From NCBI RefSeq assembly GCF_003201105.1, contig NZ_QICJ01000001.1, positions 62,001 through 126,000 on the forward strand: a stretch of DNA of 64,000 nt, written 5' to 3'. Position numbers and translations under genes: made by a program. The DNA is from Dyella sp. AtDHG13 (GTDB lineage Bacteria > Pseudomonadota > Gammaproteobacteria > Xanthomonadales > Rhodanobacteraceae). Shown here in pieces: positions 9,378-19,420 of this stretch. Below the pieces are notes generated by a model, which ran no database searches, had not been told where the DNA came from, and saw only the letters and a list, made by a program, of their open reading frames with translations. The stretch's first letter is position 1. Each line of letters opens with the position of its first letter.

Positions 9378-10040
9378 TCAACCGAAGTGACGGTGCCGGT
9401 AAATGGCGTAACCCAGGCCCACGATGCCGGTCAGCGCCGCCGGCGCCAGCAGCACGCGCTCCTGCACCACGGCGAAACCCAGCGCACCCGCGGCGGCACC
9501 CACGATGAAACAGCTCGCCACCAGCAGGCACACCTGGATGCGCAACGTATCGACCTCGAGTCCACGCAGGCGCTGGCCGAGATAGATGCCCAGGTCGGTG
9601 AAGATGCCCGACAGATGCGTGGTACGCAGCGTGGCGCCGCTATACGTGCTGACCATGGCGTTCTGCAGCCCGCAGGCCATGGAGGCGAGATAGAGGCCCA
9701 GATCGCTCTCGCCATGGATCAAGGGCGTCGCCACGAACAACAGTAGCGATTCCAGCATCAGCACCACGCCGTAGCGCCGGCCCAGCTGCAGCGTGCGCTG
9801 CTGCACGATGAAGCCACTGAGCATGGCGCCGAACAGGAACGCACCGATCACGAAGCCCCAGTGCAGCACTTCGGCCGCATCCAGCCGGGCCAGCGCGATG
9901 CCCAGCTCCGTGCTGGTGCCGGTGAGATGCGTGATCGGCTGATGCCGGAAGCACAGGTATCCCACCGTATTGATGCTGCCCGCGATCAGCGCGAGCAGAC
10001 CGCCACCCACCCAGGCCCAGCGCGGCAGCTGGCGCAGCAT
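9378..10040 (-). CDS. DUF1275 (YoaK-like) membrane protein
   Basis: 220 aa with about six hydrophobic segments. The start (PRWAWVGGGLLALIAGSINT) and the conserved pattern GTSTELG and HLSGIFTDLG are typical of the YoaK/DUF1275 family, inner-membrane proteins of unknown transport function. It begins 6 nt after lolA and is probably read through from it. No further role can be inferred. Confidence 0.85.
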   Translation of the reverse strand: MLRQLPRWAWVGGGLLALIAGSINTVGYLCFRHQPITHLTGTSTELGIALARLDAAEVLHWGFVIGAFLFGAMLSGFIVQQRTLQLGRRYGVVLMLESLLLFVATPLIHGESDLGLYLASMACGLQNAMVSTYSGATLRTTHLSGIFTDLGIYLGQRLRGLEVDTLRIQVCLLVASCFIVGAAAGALGFAVVQERVLLAPAALTGIVGLGYAIYRHRHFG

Positions 10041-10046
10041 GGCCGC

Positions 10047-10706
10047 TCAGTTCTTGATCGGCTGCGTCTGGATCACCGGCGCGTCGCCGATCACGTCGGC
10101 CCCCGGCGGCGGCACGAAATTGAAGGTTTCCGGTGGAATCGCCACGTTGCGATGCCAGTCGGAGAAGCGGATGTCGGTGACGGCGCCGAGCTGGTCGCGG
10201 AACACCATGCGGGCCAGGCCGTTGGCGTCGAAGCCGAGGTCGGCGTAGTCGAACTGCGGATCCTTGGCCTTGGAGGTCAGGCGTAGCCAGCTCAGGCCAT
10301 CGTGATCGCCCTGCTCCACCGCATTGAAGTCCTTGTCCATCTGCTTCACGTTGGTCAGCACGGTCAGCGGACTGTGCGATTCCTCGGAGCTCTGCACGCG
10401 CACCGTGACTTGTTCCAGGTCCGGGTCGTACAGCCACACGCGGCTGCCATCAGCCACGATGGTCTGCTTGGACGGCGCCAGCGTCTCCCAGCGGAACTGC
10501 CGTGGCGCTTCCAGCGCCAAGGTGCCGTTGCTCGGCTTGCCGGCGTTGCCGTTGGCGTCCTTCAGCGTTTGCGAGAACTTGCCGGTGAGCGAGTGCAGGC
10601 CGGTGGTGAACGCGTCGAGTTTGCTGCGCGCCGGGCCGGCGGCCATGGCGAGGCTGCTGAGGGAGAAGGCGAGCGTGGCGGTGGCGAGGAGGAGCAGGCG
10701 TTTCAT
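10047..10706 (-). CDS. lolA: Outer-membrane lipoprotein carrier protein LolA
   Basis: Periplasmic chaperone that takes lipoproteins from the LolCDE exporter to the outer membrane. 219 aa with a signal peptide ending near SSLAMAAG. The mature part has the family pattern TGKFSQTLKD, RQFRWE and DGSRVWLYDPDLEQVTV, which form the open beta-barrel. It is encoded downstream of ftsK on the same strand, a conserved gammaproteobacterial arrangement, but the two are separated by 222 bp holding a paired REP repeat. Confidence 0.95.
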   Translation of the reverse strand: MKRLLLLATATLAFSLSSLAMAAGPARSKLDAFTTGLHSLTGKFSQTLKDANGNAGKPSNGTLALEAPRQFRWETLAPSKQTIVADGSRVWLYDPDLEQVTVRVQSSEESHSPLTVLTNVKQMDKDFNAVEQGDHDGLSWLRLTSKAKDPQFDYADLGFDANGLARMVFRDQLGAVTDIRFSDWHRNVAIPPETFNFVPPPGADVIGDAPVIQTQPIKN

Positions 10707-10795
10707 GGGTGCCTTGTGAGTGAGGCGGTGGAGCGAATTGTGAGACCGAAAGGCTTAACGGAGAAACCCATCCGATGCCGCGAAACCTTCAAGAC

Positions 10796-10921
10796 CGTCA
10801 TTCCGGCGCAGGCCGGAATCCAGCAGCGGTAGCGTGAGATTTTCGCACCAGTCCGGAAGCTGGACCTCATCGCGACAACCCGCCGCATCGAAACTGGATT
10901 CCGGCCTTCGCCGGAATGACG
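10796..10921. repeat. Paired REP-like palindromes between ftsK and lolA
   Basis: Two inverted copies of a 28-bp unit, CGTCATTCCGGCG-x-x-GGCCGGAATCCAG at 10796-10823 and its complement at 10894-10921, separated by 70 bp. Each unit is itself a palindrome, so the transcript can fold into two small hairpins or one large one. The same unit recurs near 15.9, 24.7 and 35.7 kb. It lies between ftsK and lolA and could act as an RNA-stability or partial termination element. Confidence 0.8.
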
Positions 10922-10928
10922 AGCAAGA

Positions 10929-13253
10929 TCAATTCTTCGGCGGTGGCGGCGCCAGCACCTCGCGGTTGCCGTTGTGCTGCGGCGCGCTGACCACGCCGTC
11001 CTGCTCCATCTGTTCGATCAGGCGCGCGGCGCGGTTGTAGCCGATGCGCAGGTGGCGCTGCACGCCGGAAATCGAGGCGCGACGCGTCTCGGTGACGATG
11101 CGCACGGCCTTGTCGTACAGCTGCGCGTCGGCGTCGCCGCCTTCCTCGCCGTCCTGCGGCAGGCCGGAGTCGTTGATGAACTTGCCGTCACTGGTCGCCT
11201 GGACTTCTTCCAGCACACCCTCGATGTACTGTGGCGAGCCCTGCGCCTTGAGCCAGTTCACCACGCCATGCACCTCGTGGTCGTCCACGAAGGCGCCGTG
11301 CACGCGTTCCGGCGTAGCCGTGCCTGGCGGCAGGTAGAGCATGTCGCCGTGGCCCAGCAGGGCTTCGGCGCCGGACTGGTCGAGGATGGTGCGCGAGTCG
11401 ATCTTGCTCGACACCTGGAAGGCGATGCGGGTGGGGATATTGGCCTTGATCAGGCCGGTGATCACGTCCACCGACGGGCGCTGCGTCGCCAGCACCAGGT
11501 GCACGCCGGCGGCGCGGGCCTTCTGCGCGAGGCGGGCGATCAGTTCCTCGACCTTCTTGCCGACGATCATCATCATGTCGGCGAACTCGTCGATGATGAT
11601 CACGATGTACGGCAGCGGCTCCAGCGGTTCGGCCGCCAGGTTCGGCATTTCGGGGTTCGGGCGGAACAGCGGATCCAGCAGCGGCTGGCCGGCGTTCTCA
11701 GCGTCCCTCACCTTCTTGTTGAAACCGGCGAGGTTGCGCACGCCCACGGCGGCCATCAGCTTGTAGCGGCGCTCCATTTCGGCGACGCACCAGCGCAGCG
11801 CGTTGGCGGCTTCCTTCATGTCGGTCACAACCGGCGCGAGCAGATGCGGGATGCCTTCGTAGACCGAAAGCTCCAGCATCTTCGGGTCGATCATGATCAT
11901 GCGCACGTCCTTGGCGCTGGCCTTGTACAGCAGGCTCAGCACCATGGCATTCACGGCGACGGACTTGCCCGAACCGGTGGTGCCCGCCACCAGCAGGTGC
12001 GGCATCTTGGCGAGGTCGGCCACCACCGGGCGGCCGGCGATGTCCTTGCCCAGCGCCAGCGCCAGCGGCGACTTCATGGCGTCGTACTTGTCCGAACGCA
12101 GGATCTCGGAGAGATAGACGATCTGCTTCTTGGCGTTGGGGATTTCCAGGCCGATCACGTTCTTGCCCGGAATCACGTCCACCACGCGCACGCTGACCAC
12201 GGACAGGCCACGCGCGATGTCCTTGTCCAGGCTGGACACCTGCGAACCGCGCACGCCGGCGGCGGGCTCCAGCTCGAAGCGCGTGATGACAGGGCCCGGA
12301 TAGACGCCGACCACCTTGGCCTCGATGCGGAAATCCTTGAGCTTCAGCTCGACCTGGCGCGAGAGCACTTCCAGCGTTTCTTCCGAGTAGCCAGGCCCCT
12401 GCTCCGGCGCCTCGTCCAGCAGCGACAGCGGCGGCAGCTCGCCCGGCGCGGAGGCGCCGGTGAACAGCGGAATCTGCGTTTCCAGCTTGGCGCGCTCGCT
12501 CTTCACCACCGGCGCGGGCGCGGTTTCGATGCGCACGGGCTCGCGCTTGGCCTGTTTCACGGCTTCGGTCTTCTTGACCACCTCGCGCTCGGCGCGCGCC
12601 TGGCGTGCGGCCAGCACTTCCGGCGCCTCGCGCAGCTTGCCGCCGAACCAGCCGGCGATCTTGAGTACGCCTTGGCCGGTGAGATCGGCCACCTTGAACC
12701 ACGACAGGCCCGTGGCCAGGGTCACCGCGATCAGGAACATCGCCAGCAGCAGCAGCGACGCCCCGCCGCCCAGCGCATGCGACAGGCCGCGCCCCACCCA
12801 CATGCCGATGATGCCGCCCACGCCCTGCGGCAGCACGGGCTCATCGATATTGAGATACAGCAGTGCCGGCAAGGTGATGAAGAAGAACACCGAGCCGATC
12901 AGGCGCAGCGAGGGCTCCCACGGCTGCACGGTGCGCTCGCCGCGATGGCGCAGCACCTGCACGCCAAGGAACAGCAGCAGCAGCGGGAAGAAATAGGAAA
13001 CCAGTCCGAAGATGTAGCGCAGGACGTTGGCGATGTTCGCGCCGACCTCGCCGCCGAAATTGCGCGCATGCTCGACGGTGCCGGCGTGGCCCCAGCTCGG
13101 ATCCTGGTCGTTGTAGCTGAACAGGCAGACCAGCAGATACAGCGCCAGCGGCAGCAGCAGCAGCGCGCCGGCCTCGCGCAGACGGCGCTTCAGTTCCTCA
13201 CTGAGGCCCTCTGGCTCTTTCTTGTCCTTCTTGACGTTCGCGGTACGCGGCAC
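10929..13253 (-). CDS. ftsK: DNA translocase FtsK
   Basis: Septum-anchored DNA pump that clears the chromosome dimer region at division. 774 aa, with four or more membrane helices in residues 25-190 and a short charged linker of about 100 residues (the E. coli linker is several hundred). The motor has Walker A GTTGSGKS (424-431) and Walker [11 protein letters not shown]. The C-terminal winged-helix gamma domain (about 695-760, with [20 protein letters not shown]) recognises KOPS-type polar DNA sequences and touches XerD. The short linker gives it SpoIIIE-like length, usual for this order. Confidence 0.97.
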   Translation of the reverse strand: MPRTANVKKDKKEPEGLSEELKRRLREAGALLLLPLALYLLVCLFSYNDQDPSWGHAGTVEHARNFGGEVGANIANVLRYIFGLVSYFFPLLLLFLGVQVLRHRGERTVQPWEPSLRLIGSVFFFITLPALLYLNIDEPVLPQGVGGIIGMWVGRGLSHALGGGASLLLLAMFLIAVTLATGLSWFKVADLTGQGVLKIAGWFGGKLREAPEVLAARQARAEREVVKKTEAVKQAKREPVRIETAPAPVVKSERAKLETQIPLFTGASAPGELPPLSLLDEAPEQGPGYSEETLEVLSRQVELKLKDFRIEAKVVGVYPGPVITRFELEPAAGVRGSQVSSLDKDIARGLSVVSVRVVDVIPGKNVIGLEIPNAKKQIVYLSEILRSDKYDAMKSPLALALGKDIAGRPVVADLAKMPHLLVAGTTGSGKSVAVNAMVLSLLYKASAKDVRMIMIDPKMLELSVYEGIPHLLAPVVTDMKEAANALRWCVAEMERRYKLMAAVGVRNLAGFNKKVRDAENAGQPLLDPLFRPNPEMPNLAAEPLEPLPYIVIIIDEFADMMMIVGKKVEELIARLAQKARAAGVHLVLATQRPSVDVITGLIKANIPTRIAFQVSSKIDSRTILDQSGAEALLGHGDMLYLPPGTATPERVHGAFVDDHEVHGVVNWLKAQGSPQYIEGVLEEVQATSDGKFINDSGLPQDGEEGGDADAQLYDKAVRIVTETRRASISGVQRHLRIGYNRAARLIEQMEQDGVVSAPQHNGNREVLAPPPPKN

Positions 13254-13341
13254 GTGGTCCTTATCCTGTCTTGAAACACAAGTCCGGCCGCCGTGGGGCG
13301 GCCGGACAGTACAACATCCGCCGAAGCGGCAGGGCTAGACC

Positions 13342-14406
13342 TTAGATCATGCCCTTGAGCGCCGGATGAACCAGCTCGCCGCCGTCCACGTTGATGCCCC
13401 CGCGCAGCGGTTCGAACTGGCGCCATTCGTTGCCGGCGGCCAGACGCTGCACGTACGGCAGGATAGCGGCAGAAATCGCCACCGACGAGGTCTGCGGCAC
13501 GGCACCCGGCATATTCGTGACGCAGAAGTGGGTCACGCCGTGCACGTCGTAGGTCGGCTCCTTCCAGGTGGTCGGGCGCGAGGTCTCGAAGCAGCCGCCC
13601 TGGTCGATGGAGATGTCCACCAGCACGCTGCCCTTCTCCATGGTCTTGACCATCTCCTCGGTGACCACGCGCGGCGCCTTGGCGCTGGGGATCAGCACGG
13701 CGCCGACCACCAGGTCGGCAGTGGCCACTTCTTCGGCCACGCTGGACTCATAGGCGTACAGCGCGGTGACGTTCGGGCCCATGGCCATCATTTCGGCCAG
13801 GCGATCCTGGCGCTTGTCGAACACCACCACGTTGGCGCCAGCGGCGGCCGCGAGGGCGGCAGCGTTGCCGCCGGCGGCGCCGGCGCCCAGCACCACGACC
13901 TTGCCGCGCGGGGTGGAGGCCATGCCGCCCAGCAGCTTGCCCTTGCCGCCCTGCGGACGGTGCAGCAGCGTGGTGCCGATCTGGGTGGCGATGCGGCCGG
14001 CGATCACCGACATCGGCAGCAGCAGCGGCAGGCCACCGTTCTCTTCCACCGACTCGAACGCCACGCCGGTCAGGCCGATGTCGAGCAGGCTCTTGGTCAG
14101 CGCCGGCTCGGCGGCCAGGTGCAGGTAGCAGAACAACAGGTGGTGCTTCTTGAGCAGGGCCAGGTCGCCGGCGATCGGCTCCTTCACCTTCACGATCAGC
14201 TCGCCGGCCTCGTACAGGGCGGCGGCATCGGCCACGACCTTCACGCCGACCTTGGCGTAGGCCTCGTCGGAGAAGCCGCTCTTCTCGCCAGCGCCGGACT
14301 GGATGAACACCTCGTGGCCACGGCGCACCAGGTCGGCGGCGGCGGCGGGGATGAGGGCAACACGACCTTCAAGGGTCTTGGTTTCGGAAGGAATGCCGAT
14401 ACGCAT
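13342..14406 (-). CDS. ald: Alanine dehydrogenase
   Basis: NAD-dependent enzyme interconverting L-alanine with pyruvate and ammonia. I start it at 14406 (MRIGIPSETKTLEGRVAL), the conserved N-terminus, rather than 63 nt upstream; this gives 354 aa. Visible are the substrate-binding KVKEPI, the catalytic-region YLHLAAEP, the dinucleotide fold VLGAGAAGGNAA and the C-terminal region VHGVTHFCVTNMPGAVP. It has a leader of about 200 nt with several predicted hairpins (see the 14461-14583 entry). Confidence 0.95.
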   Translation of the reverse strand: MRIGIPSETKTLEGRVALIPAAAADLVRRGHEVFIQSGAGEKSGFSDEAYAKVGVKVVADAAALYEAGELIVKVKEPIAGDLALLKKHHLLFCYLHLAAEPALTKSLLDIGLTGVAFESVEENGGLPLLLPMSVIAGRIATQIGTTLLHRPQGGKGKLLGGMASTPRGKVVVLGAGAAGGNAAALAAAAGANVVVFDKRQDRLAEMMAMGPNVTALYAYESSVAEEVATADLVVGAVLIPSAKAPRVVTEEMVKTMEKGSVLVDISIDQGGCFETSRPTTWKEPTYDVHGVTHFCVTNMPGAVPQTSSVAISAAILPYVQRLAAGNEWRQFEPLRGGINVDGGELVHPALKGMI

Positions 14407-14460
14407 GGGGAGTGGATCCTGATGGGGAGCTTGAGTGGCAACGACGCCGGGCCGCGGGCG

Positions 14461-14583
14461 ACCCGGCAATACCTGTGCCGGCAGCCTTGAATCGTCCCCG
14501 CGTCTTCCCCATGCTTCCGGGTTCGGACGCCTCGCTCCGACCCTGCCGTGAAGCGGCAGGAAACCACGGCACGCGAGGGAGCG
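14461..14583 (-). ncRNA. Candidate structured leader RNA upstream of ald
   Basis: The space between ald and trxB holds several GC-rich inverted repeats that would sit in the ald 5' leader. Helix A pairs 14542-14548 with 14554-14560 (7 bp, 5-nt loop). Helix B encloses it, pairing 14530-14535 with 14573-14578. Helix C pairs 14493-14497 with 14525-14529, with an inner CCC/GGG. Helix D pairs 14463-14468 with 14476-14481. I cannot match it to a known riboswitch. It could be a regulatory leader, or a chance result of high GC. Confidence 0.35.
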
Positions 14584-14616
14584 AATGACTCAACAAGTCG
14601 CCAGCAAACCCGAAGG

Positions 14617-14622
14617 ATTATA
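14617..14622 (-). promoter_or_regulatory. Possible ald promoter -10 (TATAAT)
   Basis: A perfect TATAAT reads toward ald about 210 nt before its start codon. The -35 region is weak (GTGAAA at 19 bp spacing). It fits a long leader for ald. Perfect TATAAT is rare in DNA this GC-rich. Confidence 0.35.
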
Positions 14623-14735
14623 ACCATGATGGGCAGGTCGTTTTCACATTCCCGCCACGCCGCGCGAGCAGACCACCTTTGCGCAGTTGCAGCAAAGTCA
14701 AAGGGATACGGCCCATCCCGCTGAAAACCAGCTGA

Positions 14736-15818
<1,083 letters not shown>

Positions 15819-15826
15819 TGATCCTC

Positions 15827-15867
15827 GGGCGCGCCGTGAGTTTCATTCTGGCGCGCCCAAGGTTTTT
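15827..15867 (+). terminator. Intrinsic terminator after trxB
   Basis: Perfect 9-bp stem GGGCGCGCC/GGCGCGCCC (15827-15835 with 15850-15858), 14-nt loop, then AAGG and five T. It starts 9 nt after the trxB stop. Confidence 0.7.
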
Positions 15868-15870
15868 GAT

Positions 15871-15996
15871 CGTCATTCCGGCGCAGGCCGGAATCCAGTT
15901 TCCGTAGTGATCGGTTGTCGCCTCGAACCTGTTGGTTGGCGTCATCGCGACAATCGAGCCTCACCGTTACTGGATTCCGGCCTACGCCGGAATGAC
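15871..15996. repeat. Paired REP-like palindromes after trxB
   Basis: Inverted copies of the CGTCATTCCGGCG...GGCCGGAATCCAG unit at 15871-15898 and 15970-15996, with 71 bp between. Same layout as the pair at 10796-10921. It fills the gap between trxB and the next plus-strand gene. Confidence 0.8.
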
Positions 15997-16040
15997 AGCG
16001 ATGTAACGCTGAGGCAACTTGCACCAACACCTGGACTGAC

Positions 16041-17177
16041 GTGATCGAAGCCCGCTTCCACGACAGCATCGAGCGCATCCCCGCCCCGGCATGGGATGCG
16101 CTACGCCCCGACGACAACCCTTTCGTCTCGCACGCCTTCCTGGCATTGCTGGAACGCACCGGCTGCATCCGTCCCGACTGGGGCTGGCAGGCACATCATC
16201 TGGGCTTGTATGAAGATGGCGCGCTCGTCGCCGCCGCACCGCTGTACCTGAAAGGCAATTCGCACGGCGAGTTCGTGTTCGACTGGAGCTGGGCCAGCGC
16301 ATGGGAGCGCGCCGGCGGCGACTACTATCCCAAGCTGCTCAACGCCGTGCCCTACTCGCCCGTGCCCGGCCCGCGCCTGCTGGCGGGCAATGACGCGCAC
16401 ACCGCCGAACGGCAGCAGGCCTTGGCGAAAGCGATGCGCGACTTTGCCGGACGCATGAATCTTTCGTCCGTGCACGCCAACTTCCTGCGCGACGACGAAT
16501 TGGCCGCCTTCGACGGCCCGTGGCTGGAACGATCGGACGTGCAGTTCCACTGGCACAACCGCGGCTACGCGGACTTTGCGCAGTTCCTCGCCGCACTGAA
16601 TCACAAGAAGCGGAAGAACATCCGGCAGGAGCGCGCGCATGTCGCCCAGGCCGGGCTGGATATCGCCATGCGTGGCGGCGACACGCTCAGTTCCGAGGAG
16701 TGGCGGCAGATCCACGCGCTGTACGAAGCCACCTTCGACGTCAAGGGCAATCATGCGGCGCTGACGCAGCAGATGTTCTCCAGCATGGGCGAGGTCCTTG
16801 GCGATCGCGTGCAGGTCGCGCTCGCGCGTCACGACGGCCGCATCATCGCCATGGCGCTGTTCCTGCAAAGCTGCAACACGCTGTACGGCCGCTACTGGGG
16901 CGCGGAGGTGGACGTCCCCGGCCTGCACTTCGAGCTTTGCTACTACCAGGGCATCGAATACGCCATCCGCCATGGCCTGCAACGCTTCGAGCCTGGCGCA
17001 CAGGGCGAGCACAAGCTCGCACGCGGCTTTCTCCCCGTGCGCACCCATTCACGGCACTACCTGGTCAATCGCAGCTTTCGCGACGCTGTGAGAGAGGCGC
17101 TGGTCCGCGAAGCCGAGGCGATGGACGAGTACGCGCAGGATCTGCTGCAACACAGCCCCTACGCGCACACCGCCTGA
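16041..17177 (+). CDS. DUF482 / GNAT-like acyltransferase family protein
   Basis: 378 aa from a GTG start. It resembles the DUF482 family, annotated as peptidogalycan-biosynthesis-like, with a FemAB/GNAT-type fold. Typical stretches are NPFVSHAFLALLE near the N-terminus, a central NHKKRKNIRQER, and a C-terminal RYWGAEVDVPGLHFELCYYQ followed by GAQGEHKLARGF. The substrate is unknown; family logic suggests transfer of an acyl or aminoacyl group. It converges on the next gene with one base between stop codons. Confidence 0.8.
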   Translation: MIEARFHDSIERIPAPAWDALRPDDNPFVSHAFLALLERTGCIRPDWGWQAHHLGLYEDGALVAAAPLYLKGNSHGEFVFDWSWASAWERAGGDYYPKLLNAVPYSPVPGPRLLAGNDAHTAERQQALAKAMRDFAGRMNLSSVHANFLRDDELAAFDGPWLERSDVQFHWHNRGYADFAQFLAALNHKKRKNIRQERAHVAQAGLDIAMRGGDTLSSEEWRQIHALYEATFDVKGNHAALTQQMFSSMGEVLGDRVQVALARHDGRIIAMALFLQSCNTLYGRYWGAEVDVPGLHFELCYYQGIEYAIRHGLQRFEPGAQGEHKLARGFLPVRTHSRHYLVNRSFRDAVREALVREAEAMDEYAQDLLQHSPYAHTA

Positions 17178-17178
17178 G

Positions 17179-18576
17179 TCAACCCAGCGAAATACTGACC
17201 ACCTTGCCCTCGGCGTCCAGCTCCACGCCAAACTCCAGATAGCTTCCGGGACCGAACTGGATCACGTAATCGTTCCAGGTCTTGTCCTTGTCCGGGCGTC
17301 GCCCCTTGAAGATGAAGGACGACGGTTCGCCAAACGGCCCCAGCTGTTTGGCCAGGCGCCCCGACAAACCCGACGCCATCTTGGCTTTCAGCTTGTCGCC
17401 GAACATCGCGGGATCTTCATTGCCCTTCTGCATCTGCGCGAAGGCCTTGCGCGCCTTCGCGGTCATTGCCGCGTCTTCGCCCGCCGCCGGCTTGCGCGCC
17501 GCCGCCGCGATCTCCGGATACATCGCCTCGAACGTGGCCGTCACCAGCATCTGCCCCGGCTCCGGATCGTCGCCGACGTTGGTGAACGCAATGACCTGGA
17601 TGCCCTGCCTGGGGAAATACTGGTTCGACGTGGTGAAGCCGAACGAGCCGCCGGTGTGGCCGATGCGCGGCTGGCCATCCAGGGTGTCGACGAACAGGCC
17701 CAGGCCGTAGTCGTTGCTGCCATCCGCCGGCGTCGTCATCAACGCATAGTCGGCGGGCCGGATGATCTTTCCGCTGCGCAGCGCGACGTTCCAGCGTTCC
17801 AGATCGTCCACCGTGGAAACCAGCACGCCCGCCGCACCGCCCACCGTGGCATGGATGGTCGGCGCCGCTTCCAGCTTGCCGTCCGCATGCCGATAACCCT
17901 TCGCCATGCCTGGCAGGCGCGATTCGTCATCGACCGTATAGGTGTGGGTCATACCTGCCGGCGCCAGCAGGTGCGTCTTCACGTAGTGAAGGTATGACTC
18001 GTGCGAGGTCGCCTCGATCACGCGGCCCAGCAAGACGTAGCCGCTGTTGGAATAGGACCAGCGGCTGCCCGGCGCGAAATCCAGCGGCTTGTCCTTGATG
18101 CGCGCCATGATCTGGTCGAAGGTGACCGGCTTCACCGCCCACTGCTCGACGTCCGGGCCGTCCAGATACTCCGGCATGCCGCTGGTATGGGACATCAGCT
18201 GCCGCAGCGTCACTTCCTTCGCGTGCGGCGCGTCGGGCAGATACGTCGCCAGCTTGGCGTTGACGTCGAGCTTTCCGGCTTCCTGCAACTGCAGGATGGC
18301 CGCCACCGTGAATTGCTTGGTGATCGAGCCGATCTCGTAATAGGTCGATGCCGTCGCCGGCGTCTTGCGCTCGCGATCGGCCAGACCGTAGGCGTGCACG
18401 TAGAGCGGCTGGCCATCGCGATAGATGGCGAGGGTCGCGCCCGGGGTATCCGTATGCCGCAACACGGCCAGGGCATCGCCGTCGATGCGTTTGACCAGCG
18501 CGGGGTCCATGCCCGGCGAAGCCGCCACGGCCGCCGGGGCCAGAAGGATCATCCACCACCACAAGCGACGACGCAT
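17179..18576 (-). CDS. Exported serine hydrolase of the beta-lactamase / class C PBP fold
   Basis: 465 aa from 18576, where AGGGA precedes the ATG; in-frame extension upstream to 18708 lacks support. Signal peptide about 1-19. The catalytic set is complete: SxxK as S84-ITK87, YSN at 175-177 and HTG at 307-309. A C-terminal beta-rich domain of about 100 residues (DUF3471-like region) follows. Such proteins act as esterases, D-aminopeptidases or PBP-like enzymes; the sequence does not decide which. Not a proven beta-lactamase. Confidence 0.85.
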   Translation of the reverse strand: MRRRLWWWMILLAPAAVAASPGMDPALVKRIDGDALAVLRHTDTPGATLAIYRDGQPLYVHAYGLADRERKTPATASTYYEIGSITKQFTVAAILQLQEAGKLDVNAKLATYLPDAPHAKEVTLRQLMSHTSGMPEYLDGPDVEQWAVKPVTFDQIMARIKDKPLDFAPGSRWSYSNSGYVLLGRVIEATSHESYLHYVKTHLLAPAGMTHTYTVDDESRLPGMAKGYRHADGKLEAAPTIHATVGGAAGVLVSTVDDLERWNVALRSGKIIRPADYALMTTPADGSNDYGLGLFVDTLDGQPRIGHTGGSFGFTTSNQYFPRQGIQVIAFTNVGDDPEPGQMLVTATFEAMYPEIAAAARKPAAGEDAAMTAKARKAFAQMQKGNEDPAMFGDKLKAKMASGLSGRLAKQLGPFGEPSSFIFKGRRPDKDKTWNDYVIQFGPGSYLEFGVELDAEGKVVSISLG

Positions 18577-18666
18577 GCCGGATCCCTGAGCGTTGTAGAG
18601 GAAGGGCATGCTAACCACATCCCCATGCCGGTAGCATGTACCGGACATCCTGGTTTTGATGGCCCC

Positions 18667-19398
18667 ATGATCCGACTGCCCCTGCTCGACGCGACCAGGC
18701 CGGAGCACTTCCCTGATCCGCGCAAGGCGCTGAACGATCCGAACGGCCTGCTGGCCTTCGGCGGCGATCTGTCACCCCGCCGCCTGCTGGCGGCCTATGC
18801 GCAGGGCATCTTTCCCTGGTTCAACGAAGACGAGCCGCTGCTGTGGTGGTCGCCCGATCCGCGCTGCGTGTTCCACACCCGCGCGCTGGTGCCCAATCGC
18901 AGCCTGCGCCGGCGCCTGGCCCAGGTGGACTGGACCGTCACCATCGACCACGCCTTCCGCGAGGTGGTGGAGGCCTGCGCCGCGCCGCGCCCGGGCCAGA
19001 GCGGCACCTGGATCGTTCCCGCGATGATCTCGGCCTATGAGCAACTGCACCTCATGGGCCACGCGCACAGCGTGGAAGTGTGGGAACACGACCGTCTCGT
19101 CGGCGGCATCTACGGCATCGCGGTCGGCCGCCTGTTCTGCGGCGAGTCCATGTTCAGCCGTGAAAGCGGCGGCTCGCGCGTCGCCTTGATGGCGCTGGCC
19201 AAACTGCTGCGGCACTGGGACTTCCCCTGGATCGACGCCCAGGTCACCAACGCCCACCTATTGCAGCTGGGCGCGGTGGAATACCCGCGCACGGAATTCC
19301 TGCGCACCATTGCCCAGCTCACGCAGTTGCCCGGACAGCCCGGCAGCTGGAAGCCGTTCACGCCGCGCGCCCAGCTGACCGATCAACCCGCCGATTGA
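18667..19398 (+). CDS. aat: Leucyl/phenylalanyl-tRNA--protein transferase
   Basis: N-end-rule enzyme that adds Leu or Phe from tRNA to proteins starting with Lys or Arg, marking them for ClpS/ClpAP. 243 aa from the ATG at 18667. Diagnostic motifs are LLAFGGDLSPRRLLAAYAQG, IFPWF, WWSPDPRCV and GGIYGIAVGRLFCGESMFS. It reads toward the minus-strand glutathionylspermidine-synthase-like gene. Confidence 0.97.
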   Translation: MIRLPLLDATRPEHFPDPRKALNDPNGLLAFGGDLSPRRLLAAYAQGIFPWFNEDEPLLWWSPDPRCVFHTRALVPNRSLRRRLAQVDWTVTIDHAFREVVEACAAPRPGQSGTWIVPAMISAYEQLHLMGHAHSVEVWEHDRLVGGIYGIAVGRLFCGESMFSRESGGSRVALMALAKLLRHWDFPWIDAQVTNAHLLQLGAVEYPRTEFLRTIAQLTQLPGQPGSWKPFTPRAQLTDQPAD

Positions 19399-19420
19399 GG
19401 CGCTACGCGCAGGCTACCGC

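Noticed and set aside
14518-14560. tRNA or 4.5S RNA in the ald-trxB gap
   Set aside because: The GGTTCG and GGAAGC stretches look similar at first, but no T-loop, anticodon arm, acceptor stem or SRP core motif can be completed.
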